Source of the DNA: Colwellia sp. | GTDB lineage: Bacteria; Pseudomonadota; Gammaproteobacteria; Enterobacterales; Alteromonadaceae | NCBI GenBank assembly: GCA_029938115.1 | Contig: JAPYOP010000026.1 | Span: forward strand, 1-63,872 | Reading direction: 5' to 3' | Length of the DNA: 63,872 nt | Part shown: positions 38,915 through 49,513 of the stretch, one piece after another | How the letters are laid out: every line of letters starts with the position of its first letter | Numbering within the stretch: the stretch's first letter is position 1 | Made by a program: the position numbers and the translations under genes | The notes under the pieces: model-generated | The model's input: only the letters and a program-made list of their open reading frames with translations | The model's database searches: none | What the model was told of the DNA's origin: nothing

Positions 38915-41842
38915 ATGCCATTTCAGGTAGGTCAGCGTTGGATCAGTGACAGTGAATCGGATCAAGGATTAGGAACCGTTACCGGTATTGAACATCGTTT
39001 TGTGAATATTGTATTTACGGCTACAGGTGAGTCACGTCAATACGCAAAAGCAAATGCGCCATTAACACGCGTTATCTTCAACCAAGATGATGTTATTCCA
39101 AGTCACGAAGGCTGGATGTTAAAAGTAACATCGAGTACTGAAGAACACGGCATTATTACTTACCACGGTATAAGACAAGATGCAGACCAAAGCGGTGAGA
39201 GTGAAGAAGTATCATTAAAAGAAATAATGATAGATCATTTTATCAAATTCAATAAACCGCACGATCGCCTACTAAACAGTCAAGTAGATAGACTAGACTG
39301 GTTTCGTTTACGTAAAGATTGCTTACGACATCAATATGAACAGCAGCAATCTGATTTGATGGGCCTAACTGGCGCTCGCGTAAGCCTTATCCCTCATCAA
39401 CTTTATATTGCCGATGAAGTTGGGAATCGCTTTGCACCGCGTGTTTTACTTGCGGATGAAGTGGGTTTAGGAAAAACTATCGAAGCAGGTTTGATCATTC
39501 ATCAACAACTGGTTAGTGGTCGAGCCAAGCGTATTTTGATCATTGTACCTGAGTCATTAATGCATCAGTGGTTGGTCGAAATGTTACGCCGCTTCAATCT
39601 TAAATTTAGTATTTTTGATGAAGGCAGATGTGTTGAAACCGCAGGTGAAGATGCAACCAACCCGTTTAGCACTGAGCAATTAGTACTGGTTAATTTAGGC
39701 TTTATTACCAACAACCCTAAATGGTACGAAGAGCTGATCAGTGAAGATTGGGATCTAATGGTGGTCGACGAAGCTCACCATTTAAATTGGCAGCAAGACA
39801 AACCAAGTCTTGAATACCAATGTATTGAGCAATTATCACAAGTTATTCCTGGGGTATTATTACTTACCGCAACACCGGATCAGCTAGGCCATGAAAGCCA
39901 CTTTGCCCGTTTGCGTCTGCTTGATTCAGACAGATTTTATGATTATCAAAAATTTATTGAAGAAGAGTCGCACTATAGTGAGGTTGCAGATGCTGCAAAT
40001 GCTTTAGTTGAAAAGGAAAAGTTATCTAGCGATCAAGAAAACACTTTAGCTACCCTGTTAAAAGAGTCTGATATTAGTGAACAATTATCCGGCTTAAATA
40101 GCAATGACGCAGAAGAGCAGCAAAATATTCGCCAGCAATTATTAGCACAATTACTTGATAGACATGGCACAGGCCGCATTTTATTTAGAAACTCACGTAA
40201 TACCATTAAAGGTTTCCCAGCGCGTGAAATACACCCTGCGTCATTAGCCATGCCAGATCAATACCAAGATACATTAAATGAATTTATGCTCAGCGGTTGT
40301 CCTGAAACACTCGCAAACTCTAAACAAGCGAAGTTTGTTTTTACCCCTGAGATGTTGTACGGGTTAGATCACCAAAGTGATACTTGGACAAATTTTGACC
40401 CACGTGTTGAGTATTTAATTGATTTACTCAAATCTCTAAAAAAAGAGAAAGTATTGGTTATTTGTGCACATGCGCAAACGGCTATTGATTTAGAAGCAGC
40501 CCTGCGTGTTAAAGAAGGTATTCGCTCGGCAGTATTTCATGAAGGCTTATCTATTTTTGAACGCGATAGGGCCGCCGCTTATTTTGCTCAAGATGAAGAC
40601 AGTGCCCAGTTATTATTGTGTTCTGAAATAGGTAGTGAAGGTCGCAATTTTCAATTTTCTCATCACTTAGTGTTATTTGATTTACCAAGTAACCCTGATT
40701 TACTAGAGCAACGTATTGGTCGCCTTGACCGTATAGGTCAAACTGAAATAATTCGTTTGCACGTACCTTATTTTGAAAACTCGGCGCAGCACTTATTATT
40801 TGATTGGTATCAACAAGGCATGCAAGCATTTGAGCATACTTGCATTACTGGTCGTGTAGTTTTTGAGGCTTTCGGCCAAAAATTATTAGCATTAGCATTA
40901 AGTGCGCAACAAGCATCAAACGAGGCTGAACAATTAATCAGTGATAGTTGGCAAAAACATTGCAAAATAAAGGCAGAGTTAGAATCTGGCCGTGACAAAT
41001 TACTTGAACTGAACTCATCGGGTCAAGGTCGTGCTCATGAGTTAGTAGAAAAAATTGAACGCAATGATAGAAAAATAGACTTACCTCAATTTATGTTTCA
41101 AGCATTAGATGTGTATGGTGTTCAGCAAGACGATAAGGCTGACAATGCCATTGCCTTAAATCAAAGTGAGCACATGCTTAATAGTAACTTCCCTTGCTTA
41201 CCAGAGGATGGTACGACAATAACATTTGATCGTAATACCGCGTTAATGAATGAAAACTATCAATTATTGACTTGGGATCATCCTATGGTTCGAGGTGTGA
41301 TGGATTTAGTGCTAAGTGATGAAATTGGTAATGCCAGTATGGGCTTGTTAAAAAATGAAGCATTACCTGTAGGTACTTTCTTTTTAGAGTGCTTATTTAC
41401 CGTAGAAGCAACCGCGCCAGCACATTTACAGTTAGGTCGATATTTACCAACCACGCCCATTCGTATCCTCGTAGACAAAAGTGGTAATAACCTTGCTGAC
41501 AAAGTCAGTGAAGCAGTATTAGACAAGCAATTAATGCCTGTTAAAAAGCAAATGGCACTGCAACTAATTAAAGCTTTAAAATCACAAATTGGCCCATTAG
41601 TAAGCAAAGCTGAAACACATGGTGAACAGCAAATATCAGCGATTCAAACAAAAGCACTAGCAAATATGAAAACTAAGCTTGAGCAAGAGCAACAAAGGTT
41701 AATTGCATTAAAAGCGATTAACCCTAGTGTTCGTCAAGCCGAAATAGACTTTATTGCTCATCAACAAAGTGAACTGAGCCATTATATAGATAAAGCTCAA
41801 CTAACCTTTGAAGCAGTGCGTATGATAGTGGTAACTAATTAA
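38915..41842 (+). CDS. rapA: RNA polymerase-associated protein RapA
   Basis: RapA is a Swi2/Snf2 ATPase that recycles RNA polymerase after transcription. N-terminal Tudor-like domains begin FQVGQRWISDSESDQGLGTV. The helicase core has Walker A LADEVGLGKTIEAGLI (about 177-192), the box DEAHH (about 285-289), LLLTATPDQLGHESHFARL, and the second lobe with EGRNFQFSHHLVLFDLPSNP and EQRIGRLDRIGQ. The 975-residue length matches E. coli (968). GGAGAG lies 9 nt before the ATG. rluA follows, as in E. coli. Confidence 0.98.
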   Translation: MPFQVGQRWISDSESDQGLGTVTGIEHRFVNIVFTATGESRQYAKANAPLTRVIFNQDDVIPSHEGWMLKVTSSTEEHGIITYHGIRQDADQSGESEEVSLKEIMIDHFIKFNKPHDRLLNSQVDRLDWFRLRKDCLRHQYEQQQSDLMGLTGARVSLIPHQLYIADEVGNRFAPRVLLADEVGLGKTIEAGLIIHQQLVSGRAKRILIIVPESLMHQWLVEMLRRFNLKFSIFDEGRCVETAGEDATNPFSTEQLVLVNLGFITNNPKWYEELISEDWDLMVVDEAHHLNWQQDKPSLEYQCIEQLSQVIPGVLLLTATPDQLGHESHFARLRLLDSDRFYDYQKFIEEESHYSEVADAANALVEKEKLSSDQENTLATLLKESDISEQLSGLNSNDAEEQQNIRQQLLAQLLDRHGTGRILFRNSRNTIKGFPAREIHPASLAMPDQYQDTLNEFMLSGCPETLANSKQAKFVFTPEMLYGLDHQSDTWTNFDPRVEYLIDLLKSLKKEKVLVICAHAQTAIDLEAALRVKEGIRSAVFHEGLSIFERDRAAAYFAQDEDSAQLLLCSEIGSEGRNFQFSHHLVLFDLPSNPDLLEQRIGRLDRIGQTEIIRLHVPYFENSAQHLLFDWYQQGMQAFEHTCITGRVVFEAFGQKLLALALSAQQASNEAEQLISDSWQKHCKIKAELESGRDKLLELNSSGQGRAHELVEKIERNDRKIDLPQFMFQALDVYGVQQDDKADNAIALNQSEHMLNSNFPCLPEDGTTITFDRNTALMNENYQLLTWDHPMVRGVMDLVLSDEIGNASMGLLKNEALPVGTFFLECLFTVEATAPAHLQLGRYLPTTPIRILVDKSGNNLADKVSEAVLDKQLMPVKKQMALQLIKALKSQIGPLVSKAETHGEQQISAIQTKALANMKTKLEQEQQRLIALKAINPSVRQAEIDFIAHQQSELSHYIDKAQLTFEAVRMIVVTN

Positions 41843-41952
41843 CTAAAAGTTACGAACAAGAGAAGTACCGAGTGGCGAAGTACCAAACTCTCAGCAGTTT
41901 CACTTCAAAACTCGCTACTCGTCACTTAAAACTTCGAACGAAGCGAGACAAT
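41843..41952. repeat. Dispersed intergenic repeat copy before rluA
   Basis: It contains GAAGTACC twice (7 bp apart), gagtggcgaagtaccaaactc (similar to 43739-43759), and actcgctactcgtcactt at 41910-41927. It fills the whole rapA-rluA gap and happens to be open in the rluA frame from a GTG at 41872. Confidence 0.7.
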
Positions 41953-42651
41953 ATGAGCGCGAATCCAGATTTTATTTACCAGCCACCAATGAGCCCTTAT
42001 CTAGATATCGTTTTTCAAGATGAAGATATAGTGGTGCTGAACAAAAGCAGTGGTTTGCTGAGTGTGCCCGGACGTTTACCTGAACATCAAGACTGTTTGC
42101 AAAACCGTGTCCAACGAGTTTTGCCAACAGCGACTATAGTTCACCGCTTAGACATGGCAACTTCTGGCATCATTATTATGGCGCTAAACAAACCTGCTCA
42201 TGTGAATATTAGTCGACAATTTGAGCAGCGAAAAACAAACAAAAGCTATATTGCTCGTGTATTTGGCCATGTTAAAGAGCATGAAGGTAGCGTTGATTTA
42301 CCACTAATATGTGACTGGCCAAATAGGCCTAAACAAAAAGTAGATCATGAAAATGGCAAGCAATCTTTAACTCATTATCAAGTATTAAGTTACAGTGAAC
42401 TTGACTCGGAAGGAAAAAGTTCAGGTGATGAAAGTACTTTAGTTGAATTAACACCGATTACCGGACGTTCGCATCAATTAAGAGTACATATGCTCGCTTT
42501 AGGCCATCCTATTTTAGGTGATAGATTATACGCCCACGAACAAGCCTTAACGGTGAGTCCTAGATTACAATTACATGCTAGAAACTTGAGTTTAGCGCAC
42601 CCTGTTACCGGTGAGTTGCTTGCTTTTGTCGCACCTTGCCCATTTAATTAA
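41953..42651 (+). CDS. rluA: Dual-specificity 23S rRNA/tRNA pseudouridine synthase RluA
   Basis: RluA makes pseudouridine 746 in 23S rRNA and 32 in some tRNAs. The catalytic-aspartate motif HRLDMATSGIIIMAL, the VLNKSSGLLSVPGR entry, LPLICDWPNRPKQKVDHENGK and PITGRSHQLRVHMLALGHPILGDRLY are very close to E. coli RluA. The frame is open upstream to a GTG at 41872, but those 27 codons are dispersed-repeat DNA. The ATG at 41953 (MSANPDFIYQPP) gives 232 residues, the family length. A distinct insert at about residues 157-166 (SELDSEGKSSGDES) is local. Confidence 0.96.
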   Translation: MSANPDFIYQPPMSPYLDIVFQDEDIVVLNKSSGLLSVPGRLPEHQDCLQNRVQRVLPTATIVHRLDMATSGIIIMALNKPAHVNISRQFEQRKTNKSYIARVFGHVKEHEGSVDLPLICDWPNRPKQKVDHENGKQSLTHYQVLSYSELDSEGKSSGDESTLVELTPITGRSHQLRVHMLALGHPILGDRLYAHEQALTVSPRLQLHARNLSLAHPVTGELLAFVAPCPFN

Positions 42652-42721
42652 CACTTTGTGCTAACAAGCCGATATAGATATAACCGGTAATTTAAACGCC
42701 ACATAAAAAGAAAGGAAAACT

Positions 42722-43711
42722 GTGCGAGTGCTATTTAATAGAACAATACTTAAATCAATATCACTCAAGTTAACCGTGATTGTTTTGCTACTGACTTGTG
42801 CAAGCCATAAGGTGCTAGCTCTGCAAGATAAAGAAGTAGTTGAAAAACAAGAAGCTACCAAAACTAAAGCTGATAAAATAACCAACACTGATCCCAAGGC
42901 TGCGCCTGAGACCAAAGCAGTCCAAGTTCCATCACCTACCTCGCTTACTCAACAATATAAGGAAGACTTAAAACATTATCTATCGGCTGACAAGGTCAAA
43001 GATTTATTAGCTGGACCTGACGATTACATAACTTTAATCACTGAAAATACTAGCGTAAATAATAAAGGCGTTGCCATTTTATTACCTGATTGGCAACAAG
43101 GTGCAACCAATCCTAAAGCAATAAATTTTCTACGTAATAAACTTCCTCAAGAAGGTTGGACTACCATTGCCATTCAACCTGCCAGTAAGCCAGAAAACTA
43201 TCCCTCAAAGGCATTAGAAATTACAGAGCAACAAAAGCAAAACAAAACTACGCTTGATGACTACAAAATGAAGCTAGGAACAATGATCAATGCTGTAATT
43301 GCCCAAGCAACCGAGCTACCCGGTATTGTTATCATTATTGCTCAAGGCAACCATGGCGCAATGTTGGTCGAACTTTTAGATCAAGAAGATGATCAACCTA
43401 TGGTCACTAGTGCGCCTAATGCACTCATTCTTCTAAGCAGTTACTTACTAACTAGCCATGGATTAATAGATGAAACGAATACTGCTTTTGCTAAAAAACT
43501 AGCCTACAGTGAATATCCTGTATTAGATTTATACCTAAAATATGATCACCCCATTGTTTTAAGCAAAGCTAAGCAACGTTTAGATTTGTCTAAAAAAGAA
43601 ATGAAAGTGTATTACCGACAACGACAACTAAACAACAATGCCACTGGCTACTATCCAGAGCAAGAATTACTCACTCAAATTAATAGCTGGCTGAAATCTA
43701 TAGGTTGGTAA
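42722..43711 (+). CDS. Exported DUF3530-family alpha/beta-hydrolase-like protein
   Basis: A 329-residue protein with a signal peptide (about 1-36), then a charged low-complexity linker (about 37-75) and a hydrolase-like domain. VAILLPDWQQGATNPKAINFLRNKLPQEGW and GIVIIIAQGNHGAMLVELL match the DUF3530 family, in which the nucleophile-elbow serine is often absent. Here the elbow reads AQGNHG, so classical serine hydrolase activity is doubtful. It starts with GTG, preceded by AAAGGAAAA. The function is unknown; the position after rluA is the only context. Confidence 0.82.
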   Translation: MRVLFNRTILKSISLKLTVIVLLLTCASHKVLALQDKEVVEKQEATKTKADKITNTDPKAAPETKAVQVPSPTSLTQQYKEDLKHYLSADKVKDLLAGPDDYITLITENTSVNNKGVAILLPDWQQGATNPKAINFLRNKLPQEGWTTIAIQPASKPENYPSKALEITEQQKQNKTTLDDYKMKLGTMINAVIAQATELPGIVIIIAQGNHGAMLVELLDQEDDQPMVTSAPNALILLSSYLLTSHGLIDETNTAFAKKLAYSEYPVLDLYLKYDHPIVLSKAKQRLDLSKKEMKVYYRQRQLNNNATGYYPEQELLTQINSWLKSIGW

Positions 43712-43724
43712 ACGGTAGTTGAGA

Positions 43725-43854
43725 ATAAACCAAGTGGCGAGTGGCGAAAATACCAAATCCCCCATTATTAGCATTTGAAACTAGTAACGTTGTTTACTTA
43801 TAATCCTCAGTCATTTTTCTTCGAAGCTATTAGCTCGCGACTCGAAGCTATCAC
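43725..43854. repeat. Repeat-rich gap with partial copies of the dispersed element
   Basis: It contains gagtggcgaaaataccaaatc (43739-43759), close to 41870-41891. Further on are tagctcgcgactcgaagcta and similar CTCG/AGCTA strings. It lies between convergent genes. Confidence 0.55.
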
Positions 43855-44679
43855 CTATTTATCTTGCTTAGAAATCAAATCATACGCGGCTTGAATATCT
43901 TGAGTTTTCTCTTTCGCGGCTTCCATCATTGCTGGCGGTAAGCCTTTAGCAATTAACTTATCAGGATGATGTTGCGACATTAATTTACGGTAGGCCTTTT
44001 TAATGTCGGTTTTTGAATCTTTTTGCTTAACACCAAGGACTTTATAGGCATTTTCAAGTTGCCCTGCATTTGTTGGCGCATTTCCACCATTAAATTGCTG
44101 ATAACTCTGCCCTGCTTGTTGATTGAAATCAGCGCTAGCAATAATCATTTCTAACAAATTATTTAATTGTCGAGCTGAATAGCCAAGGAATTTAGCGATA
44201 GTGTGTAAGACTTCACGCTCTTTAGTGTCTAAATCACCATCCGAGAACGCCACTTGAATTTGAATTTCGAGGAACATCAGTAATAAGTCGTGACGATTGC
44301 CACAAATACGCTTAAATTTCCTTAATCGTTCTTTTAAAGGAAAGCCTGTGGTTTTTCCTTCACGAAAAGCATCCTGTGCTTGCTGTCGTAATTCATTGGT
44401 TAAACTAAGTTTGTCCATGTAAGCACTCGCAAAAGCAATTTCATGGTTAGTCACTTTACCTTTAGCTTTAGCTACATGCCCCATAACAGAAAAAGTAGTG
44501 TAGAAAAAAGCAGCTTGGCGAGCAATATCATCTCCTTCCCCGCCTGTTATACCGTCAAAATCGAACCCTCGACCACGGTCAAACATATGTCCTAGCCATA
44601 CACCTAACAAAGCGCCAAATAGATTTTTACTCAACATAAAGCCAAACAGAAAACCTAAAACCTTTCCCCATATACGCAT
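43855..44679 (-). CDS. djlA: Membrane-anchored co-chaperone DjlA
   Basis: DjlA is an inner-membrane J-protein that stimulates DnaK. An N-terminal glycine-containing transmembrane segment (about 4-30, GKVLGFLFGFMLSKNLFGALLG) is followed by the TerB-like DjlA central domain (FYTTFSVMGHVAKAKGKVT) and a C-terminal J domain (about 210-274) with the HPD motif in SQHHPDKLIAKGLP. The length is 274 residues. It is divergent from lptD, the same neighbour as in E. coli. Confidence 0.96.
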   Translation of the reverse strand: MRIWGKVLGFLFGFMLSKNLFGALLGVWLGHMFDRGRGFDFDGITGGEGDDIARQAAFFYTTFSVMGHVAKAKGKVTNHEIAFASAYMDKLSLTNELRQQAQDAFREGKTTGFPLKERLRKFKRICGNRHDLLLMFLEIQIQVAFSDGDLDTKEREVLHTIAKFLGYSARQLNNLLEMIIASADFNQQAGQSYQQFNGGNAPTNAGQLENAYKVLGVKQKDSKTDIKKAYRKLMSQHHPDKLIAKGLPPAMMEAAKEKTQDIQAAYDLISKQDK

Positions 44680-44715
44680 ACTATTATTACTACCTTACTC
44701 TTTAATTTGCTATTT

Positions 44716-44732
44716 ACTCGCTACTCGTAGCT
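44716..44732. repeat. Dispersed intergenic repeat, CGCTACTCG type
   Basis: The core actcgctactcgtagct lies in the djlA-lptD divergent gap, so it may sit within promoter DNA. Confidence 0.65.
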
Positions 44733-44798
44733 AGAATACTCTATTTGCTATATCATATACGCTTCATCGAGCATATTTAAGATAACATTTACAAATAA

Positions 44799-47117
44799 AT
44801 GCCTTTTTTCCGACACACATTTCCATTTATAGCTTTATTTTTAGTTACGTTTTCAACATTAACGTTAGCTGAAACAAATAATCAAGCAATAGAGAAAACA
44901 CAACTTCAGTGCATTATTCCAACGTTTACTCCTATGGTTATAAATGCTCCGAAAGTCATTGATGATAGTATTTTTATTTCGTCAAAGTATTCCAGCATTG
45001 AAAAAGATCAAGTCGCTAATTTTAGTGGCGATGTCACGCTTGTAGATAAAAATCAAACAATCAAAGCCGATCAACTAACCTTTGATCGATTATTAATGAA
45101 ATTTAATGCTCAAGGTAATATACATTATCAAAATCAAAGTATTGATATTCATGCTAGCGATTTAAATGCAAATAAAAACGATCAAGAAAGCGTTATGCTT
45201 AATGCTGCGTATCAACTTTATGGTAATCCTGGTCATGGTAGTGCTGGCGAACTTCAAATAAGTTCAAGTGATGGATTAAGCTTATTAACGTCAACCTTTA
45301 CCACCTGTGCCGGCGATGAGCCTGATTGGCAAATAAAGGCATCAGAAATAAAAATATCTGCCGATGGCAGTGTCGGCGAAGCTTATCACGCACAAATTCG
45401 TTTATTTGATGTCCCTGTTCTATATTTGCCTTATTTCACTTTTCCAGTATCTAAGCAAAGAAAGAGTGGTTTCTTATATCCTAAAATTGGCAGTTCTACT
45501 AATTCAGGGCTAGAAATTGAAGCGCCTTTTTATTGGAATATAGCCCCTACTATGGACGCAACTATTACTCCGCATTATATGTCAAAGCGTGGTACTCAAT
45601 TAAAAACAGAATTTCGTTATTTAAGCGGGTTACAAAACGGTAGCTTAGATTTGGAGTATTTATATAAGGATAATGAAATCAAATCAAATCATGATGCCCG
45701 TTATCTTGCAAGATTTCAGCATATAGGTACTTTTTCAGATAATTTCCGTGCCTATATCGATTACACCACCATCAGTGATGACAACTATTTGGTAGATATC
45801 GGCTCTACGCAGTACAATTCTAATGATGCCTATTTATACCAAATTGGTGAGCTTTCTTATTTTGGTGAGCAATGGCAAACGACGATGAAACTACAAGATT
45901 TTGAAGTACTAGGAAATCATCAAGCAAGTTATAAAACTTTACCTCATATTGAAGTTTCAGCCCAACAGCCGTTTAATTTACTTTCAAGCGAAAGTTTAGC
46001 CGGGCAACTTGAACTTTACTCTGAGCTAACAAGCTTCCAAGCTGAAACTAAACAACAAGTCAGTGCAAATCGTTATCATGTTGAAGCAGGGTTAAGCTTT
46101 CCTGTGTCTGCACCTGCATGGTTTATCAATTCAGAATTTAAATTAATGCATACTTTTTATCAGCAAGATAATATTCAAATAGATGATTCATTAAGTAAAA
46201 CAGTTAACCGTACACTACCTAAAATTCGCTTTCATGGTGGTATAAATTTTGACAGAAATATGACCTTGTTTGGTAGTAGTTTCACCCAAACTATAGAGCC
46301 ACAAATTCAATATCTGTACATTCCAGAGAAAGACCAAACGGCTATAGGTTTGTATGACACAACCACTTTGCAAGACGATTTCAATGGCTTGTTTAGAGAT
46401 AAAAGTTACAGTGGTTTAGATAGAATAGCGGGTGCTAATCAATATACTTGGGGTGTAACCAGTAGAATTCTTGATCAATCAAATTTAGAAGTATTTCGTT
46501 TAAGTTTAGGTCGAATCCAATACTTAGCAACCAATAATACCTTTGATGAAATAATTGACAATACAAATAACCTCAATAAAAACAATCAAAAATCATCCGT
46601 TGCTGCCAATTTATTTTATCGATTAAATCATCAGTGGCAAATTAGTAGTGATATACAATACAATACCATTGAAAGCTTCACTAATAAGAGTCAAGTTGCT
46701 CTAAATTATCAAATTGATAAATATAACTCAATTCAATTGAACCATCGGTATACTCGTAATGTCTCAGATACTAGTTTAGAGCAAGTTTCAATGCTAGCAA
46801 ACTTTGCAGTAAATAAAGATTGGGCTTTTGTTGGGCGGATAACCCAAGATTTAAAAGACAAGCGCAGTTTAGAAAGTTATGCTGGTTTGCAGTATGAAAG
46901 TTGTTGCTGGGCTGTACGCATAGCTTATCATCGACATATAAATTCAAATTTAGCTGATGATGACTTTTACAATGAAAACCGTGATGAATTTAACAGTGGT
47001 TTTGAGCTGAAATTCATCATAAAAGGGCTAAATGGTAAACAAGGCACCATTGGCACACAAGAGATGTTTAATTCAAGTATTTTTGGCTATAAACGCCCTT
47101 ATTATTTACAGAATTAG
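44799..47117 (+). CDS. lptD: LPS-assembly outer-membrane protein LptD
   Basis: LptD with LptE inserts lipopolysaccharide into the outer leaflet. A signal peptide (about 1-24) is followed by the periplasmic OstA/LptA-like beta-jellyroll (about 50-190) and the C-terminal barrel (DUF-type LptD domain, about 200-772). All four cysteines for the paired disulfides are present: C38, one in [11 protein letters not shown], and the adjacent C702-C703 (ESCCWAV). The length of 772 residues is close to E. coli (784). surA follows by 61 nt, the standard lptD-surA-pdxA-rsmA run. Confidence 0.97.
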   Translation: MPFFRHTFPFIALFLVTFSTLTLAETNNQAIEKTQLQCIIPTFTPMVINAPKVIDDSIFISSKYSSIEKDQVANFSGDVTLVDKNQTIKADQLTFDRLLMKFNAQGNIHYQNQSIDIHASDLNANKNDQESVMLNAAYQLYGNPGHGSAGELQISSSDGLSLLTSTFTTCAGDEPDWQIKASEIKISADGSVGEAYHAQIRLFDVPVLYLPYFTFPVSKQRKSGFLYPKIGSSTNSGLEIEAPFYWNIAPTMDATITPHYMSKRGTQLKTEFRYLSGLQNGSLDLEYLYKDNEIKSNHDARYLARFQHIGTFSDNFRAYIDYTTISDDNYLVDIGSTQYNSNDAYLYQIGELSYFGEQWQTTMKLQDFEVLGNHQASYKTLPHIEVSAQQPFNLLSSESLAGQLELYSELTSFQAETKQQVSANRYHVEAGLSFPVSAPAWFINSEFKLMHTFYQQDNIQIDDSLSKTVNRTLPKIRFHGGINFDRNMTLFGSSFTQTIEPQIQYLYIPEKDQTAIGLYDTTTLQDDFNGLFRDKSYSGLDRIAGANQYTWGVTSRILDQSNLEVFRLSLGRIQYLATNNTFDEIIDNTNNLNKNNQKSSVAANLFYRLNHQWQISSDIQYNTIESFTNKSQVALNYQIDKYNSIQLNHRYTRNVSDTSLEQVSMLANFAVNKDWAFVGRITQDLKDKRSLESYAGLQYESCCWAVRIAYHRHINSNLADDDFYNENRDEFNSGFELKFIIKGLNGKQGTIGTQEMFNSSIFGYKRPYYLQN

Positions 47118-47178
47118 CCTTCAATAGAATTAAACATAAAAATCATTAATAATGTTCCATAACGAAGATCTATAATTT

Positions 47179-48489
47179 ATGAAAAATTTAGTTACCACTT
47201 TACTTAAAACGTTAATGCTTACCAGCCTATTTTTAACTGGATTGCAGATACCAGCCCAAGCTGAAGAACAACAGTTAGATAAAGTTGCAGCCATAGTTAA
47301 TGGGGGTGTTGTTCTAGAATCTGAGGTTAAAGATCTTTTAGTCAATATAAAAAAACAAGCTGAAAAAAATAATCAATCGCTCCCTTCAGACAAAGCATTG
47401 CGCACCCAAGTAATGGATAAACTGATTAACGACAGTTTGGTCCTTCAAATTGGCGAGCGCATGGGTGTACAAGTTAGCGATGCCCAATTAGATCAAACGA
47501 TAAGCAATATGGCTAGTGAAAACAAAATGACCTTGTCTCAATTTCGTCAAGCCATTGTCAGTGACGGTGAAGATTATGAAAAATATAGAGAGAATGTTCG
47601 TACTGAACTAGTTTCAGGAGAGGTACGTCGCAACAGTGTTAGACGCCGCATCTATATTTCACCACAAGAAGTATCTAATTTATTAAAGGTCATGAAAGAG
47701 CAAACAACAAATGATGTTGAATACCACCTTGGCCATATTTTAATTGAGTTTCCTGCTGATGCTACTCAGGCAGACATGACCGCGAGTAAAGCACGTGCAG
47801 ATAAAGTTATTGAGTTGCTAAATAGTGGCTCTAACTTCAAGAAAATTGCCATTGCTTCATCAGGTGGTTCAAACGCACTTGAAGGCGGTGATATGGGTTG
47901 GAAAAACATTAATGAAATGCCAACACTTTTCTCTGAGCTTATTGCTGGAAAAGATAAAGATACTGTCGTTGGCCCAATTCGTACTGGTTTAGGATTTAGT
48001 ATTGTTAAAGTACTTGATATTCGTGGACGCCAAATTGTTGAAGTGGAAGAAGTTAAAGCCAGCCATATATTAATTAAACCTTCAATTATTTTAAGTGAAG
48101 AAAAAGCTGAAGCACAATTGCAACAAATGTTAGACCAAATAAATGCAGGTGAAGCAACATTTGCAGACCTCGCTAAAGAGTTCTCTGAAGGTCCAACATC
48201 GGTTCGCGGTGGCGACTTAGGTTGGTCGGATCCTACAAGTTACGATCCTGCTTTTAAAGAAGCACTCGCAACCATGGCAGTGGATGAATACCACAAGCCA
48301 TTCCGTTCATCTTTTGGTTGGCATATCATTCAATTAAACGGGCGTCGTATGATCGATGCTACTTCACAAATGAATCAAAACCGTGTTTATCAAATTCTTC
48401 ACAGTCGCAAGTTTGGTGTTGAAAGCGCTCGTTGGATAAAAGAAACTCGCGACGAAGCTTACATCGAAATTTTTGAACAGGACAAATAA
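47179..48489 (+). CDS. surA: Periplasmic chaperone/prolyl isomerase SurA
   Basis: SurA escorts outer-membrane proteins, including LptD, through the periplasm. A signal peptide (about 1-28) precedes the N-terminal chaperone domain ([15 protein letters not shown] and onward). Two parvulin PPIase domains follow, starting near [12 protein letters not shown] (about 190) and [11 protein letters not shown] (about 300), each with the conserved GGDMGWKN or GGDLGWSDP motif. The C-terminal helix completes the fold. The length is 436 residues. pdxA starts 2 nt after its stop. Confidence 0.97.
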   Translation: MKNLVTTLLKTLMLTSLFLTGLQIPAQAEEQQLDKVAAIVNGGVVLESEVKDLLVNIKKQAEKNNQSLPSDKALRTQVMDKLINDSLVLQIGERMGVQVSDAQLDQTISNMASENKMTLSQFRQAIVSDGEDYEKYRENVRTELVSGEVRRNSVRRRIYISPQEVSNLLKVMKEQTTNDVEYHLGHILIEFPADATQADMTASKARADKVIELLNSGSNFKKIAIASSGGSNALEGGDMGWKNINEMPTLFSELIAGKDKDTVVGPIRTGLGFSIVKVLDIRGRQIVEVEEVKASHILIKPSIILSEEKAEAQLQQMLDQINAGEATFADLAKEFSEGPTSVRGGDLGWSDPTSYDPAFKEALATMAVDEYHKPFRSSFGWHIIQLNGRRMIDATSQMNQNRVYQILHSRKFGVESARWIKETRDEAYIEIFEQDK

Positions 48490-48491
48490 AA

Positions 48492-49475
48492 ATGACTAAG
48501 CGCCTTGCTATTACTGCTGGTGAACCTGCTGGAATAGGCCCTGACTTAGTGATTACTATTGCTCAACAGCCTTGGCCCGTACAAATTGTAGTTGTTGCTT
48601 CTAAAACACTAATAGAACAACGTGCTAAGCAGCTACAATTGCCCATAACGCTCATTGACTATGATGCAAACATTGATGCCACACCACAAGCTAAAGGTAC
48701 ATTAACCATTGTTGATATACCTTTAGAGCAACCGAGTATTGCCGGCACGCTAAATAGTAACAATGGGGCTTATGTTGTAGAAACCTTAAAAGTAGCTAGC
48801 GACAAGAATATGTCAGGGGAATTTGATGCGATTGTTACCGGCCCTGTGCACAAAGGGTTAATCAATAAAGCAGGCATTCCATTTAGTGGTCATACCGAGT
48901 ATTTTGCTCATCAAGCTAACTGCTCTGATGTTGTCATGATGCTAGCAACAAAAGGCTTACGTGTAGCATTAGTAACTACGCACATTCCCCTTGCCTATGT
49001 AGCTAAAGCGATAACCTTTGAGCGTTTGCAAAAAGTAACTCGTATTCTTCACCAAGACTTACAAAGCAAGTTTGGTATCGAATCACCAAAAATTTATGCT
49101 TGTGGCATCAATCCTCACGCAGGTGAAGATGGTCATTTAGGTCGAGAAGAAATCGAAGTCATGGAACCTGCTTTTGCAGAGCTTAGAAGCGAAGGTATGA
49201 ATATCATTGGCCCTTTACCTGCAGACACTATTTTCCAAGAAAAATATTTAAATGATGCAGACGCTATTTTAACTATGTATCACGACCAAGGTTTGCCCGT
49301 ATTGAAATATAAAGGTTTTGGCTCATCCGTTAATATAACCTTAGGATTACCTTTTATCCGAACTTCGGTTGATCACGGTACGGCACTAGAACTTGCTGGT
49401 ACAGGAAAAGCAGATTCAGGCAGTATGATGGAAGCAATGAAAAGTGCTATTGAATTAGCTAATAGTAGTAACTAA
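48492..49475 (+). CDS. pdxA: 4-hydroxythreonine-4-phosphate dehydrogenase PdxA
   Basis: PdxA oxidises 4-phosphohydroxy-L-threonine in vitamin B6 synthesis, giving the co-substrate for PdxJ. Visible motifs are [32 protein letters not shown] with a metal-binding His, [17 protein letters not shown], and [16 protein letters not shown] with the catalytic-site histidines. The length is 327 residues. It is tightly placed between surA and rsmA. Confidence 0.98.
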   Translation: MTKRLAITAGEPAGIGPDLVITIAQQPWPVQIVVVASKTLIEQRAKQLQLPITLIDYDANIDATPQAKGTLTIVDIPLEQPSIAGTLNSNNGAYVVETLKVASDKNMSGEFDAIVTGPVHKGLINKAGIPFSGHTEYFAHQANCSDVVMMLATKGLRVALVTTHIPLAYVAKAITFERLQKVTRILHQDLQSKFGIESPKIYACGINPHAGEDGHLGREEIEVMEPAFAELRSEGMNIIGPLPADTIFQEKYLNDADAILTMYHDQGLPVLKYKGFGSSVNITLGLPFIRTSVDHGTALELAGTGKADSGSMMEAMKSAIELANSSN

Positions 49476-49513
49476 TGAAGGTTAGATTTAAGTCTGACAA
49501 CTAGAGAAAACTT

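Noticed and set aside
41872..41952. N-terminal extension of RluA from GTG
   Set aside because: Encoded by dispersed-repeat DNA; the ATG at 41953 gives the family-length protein.
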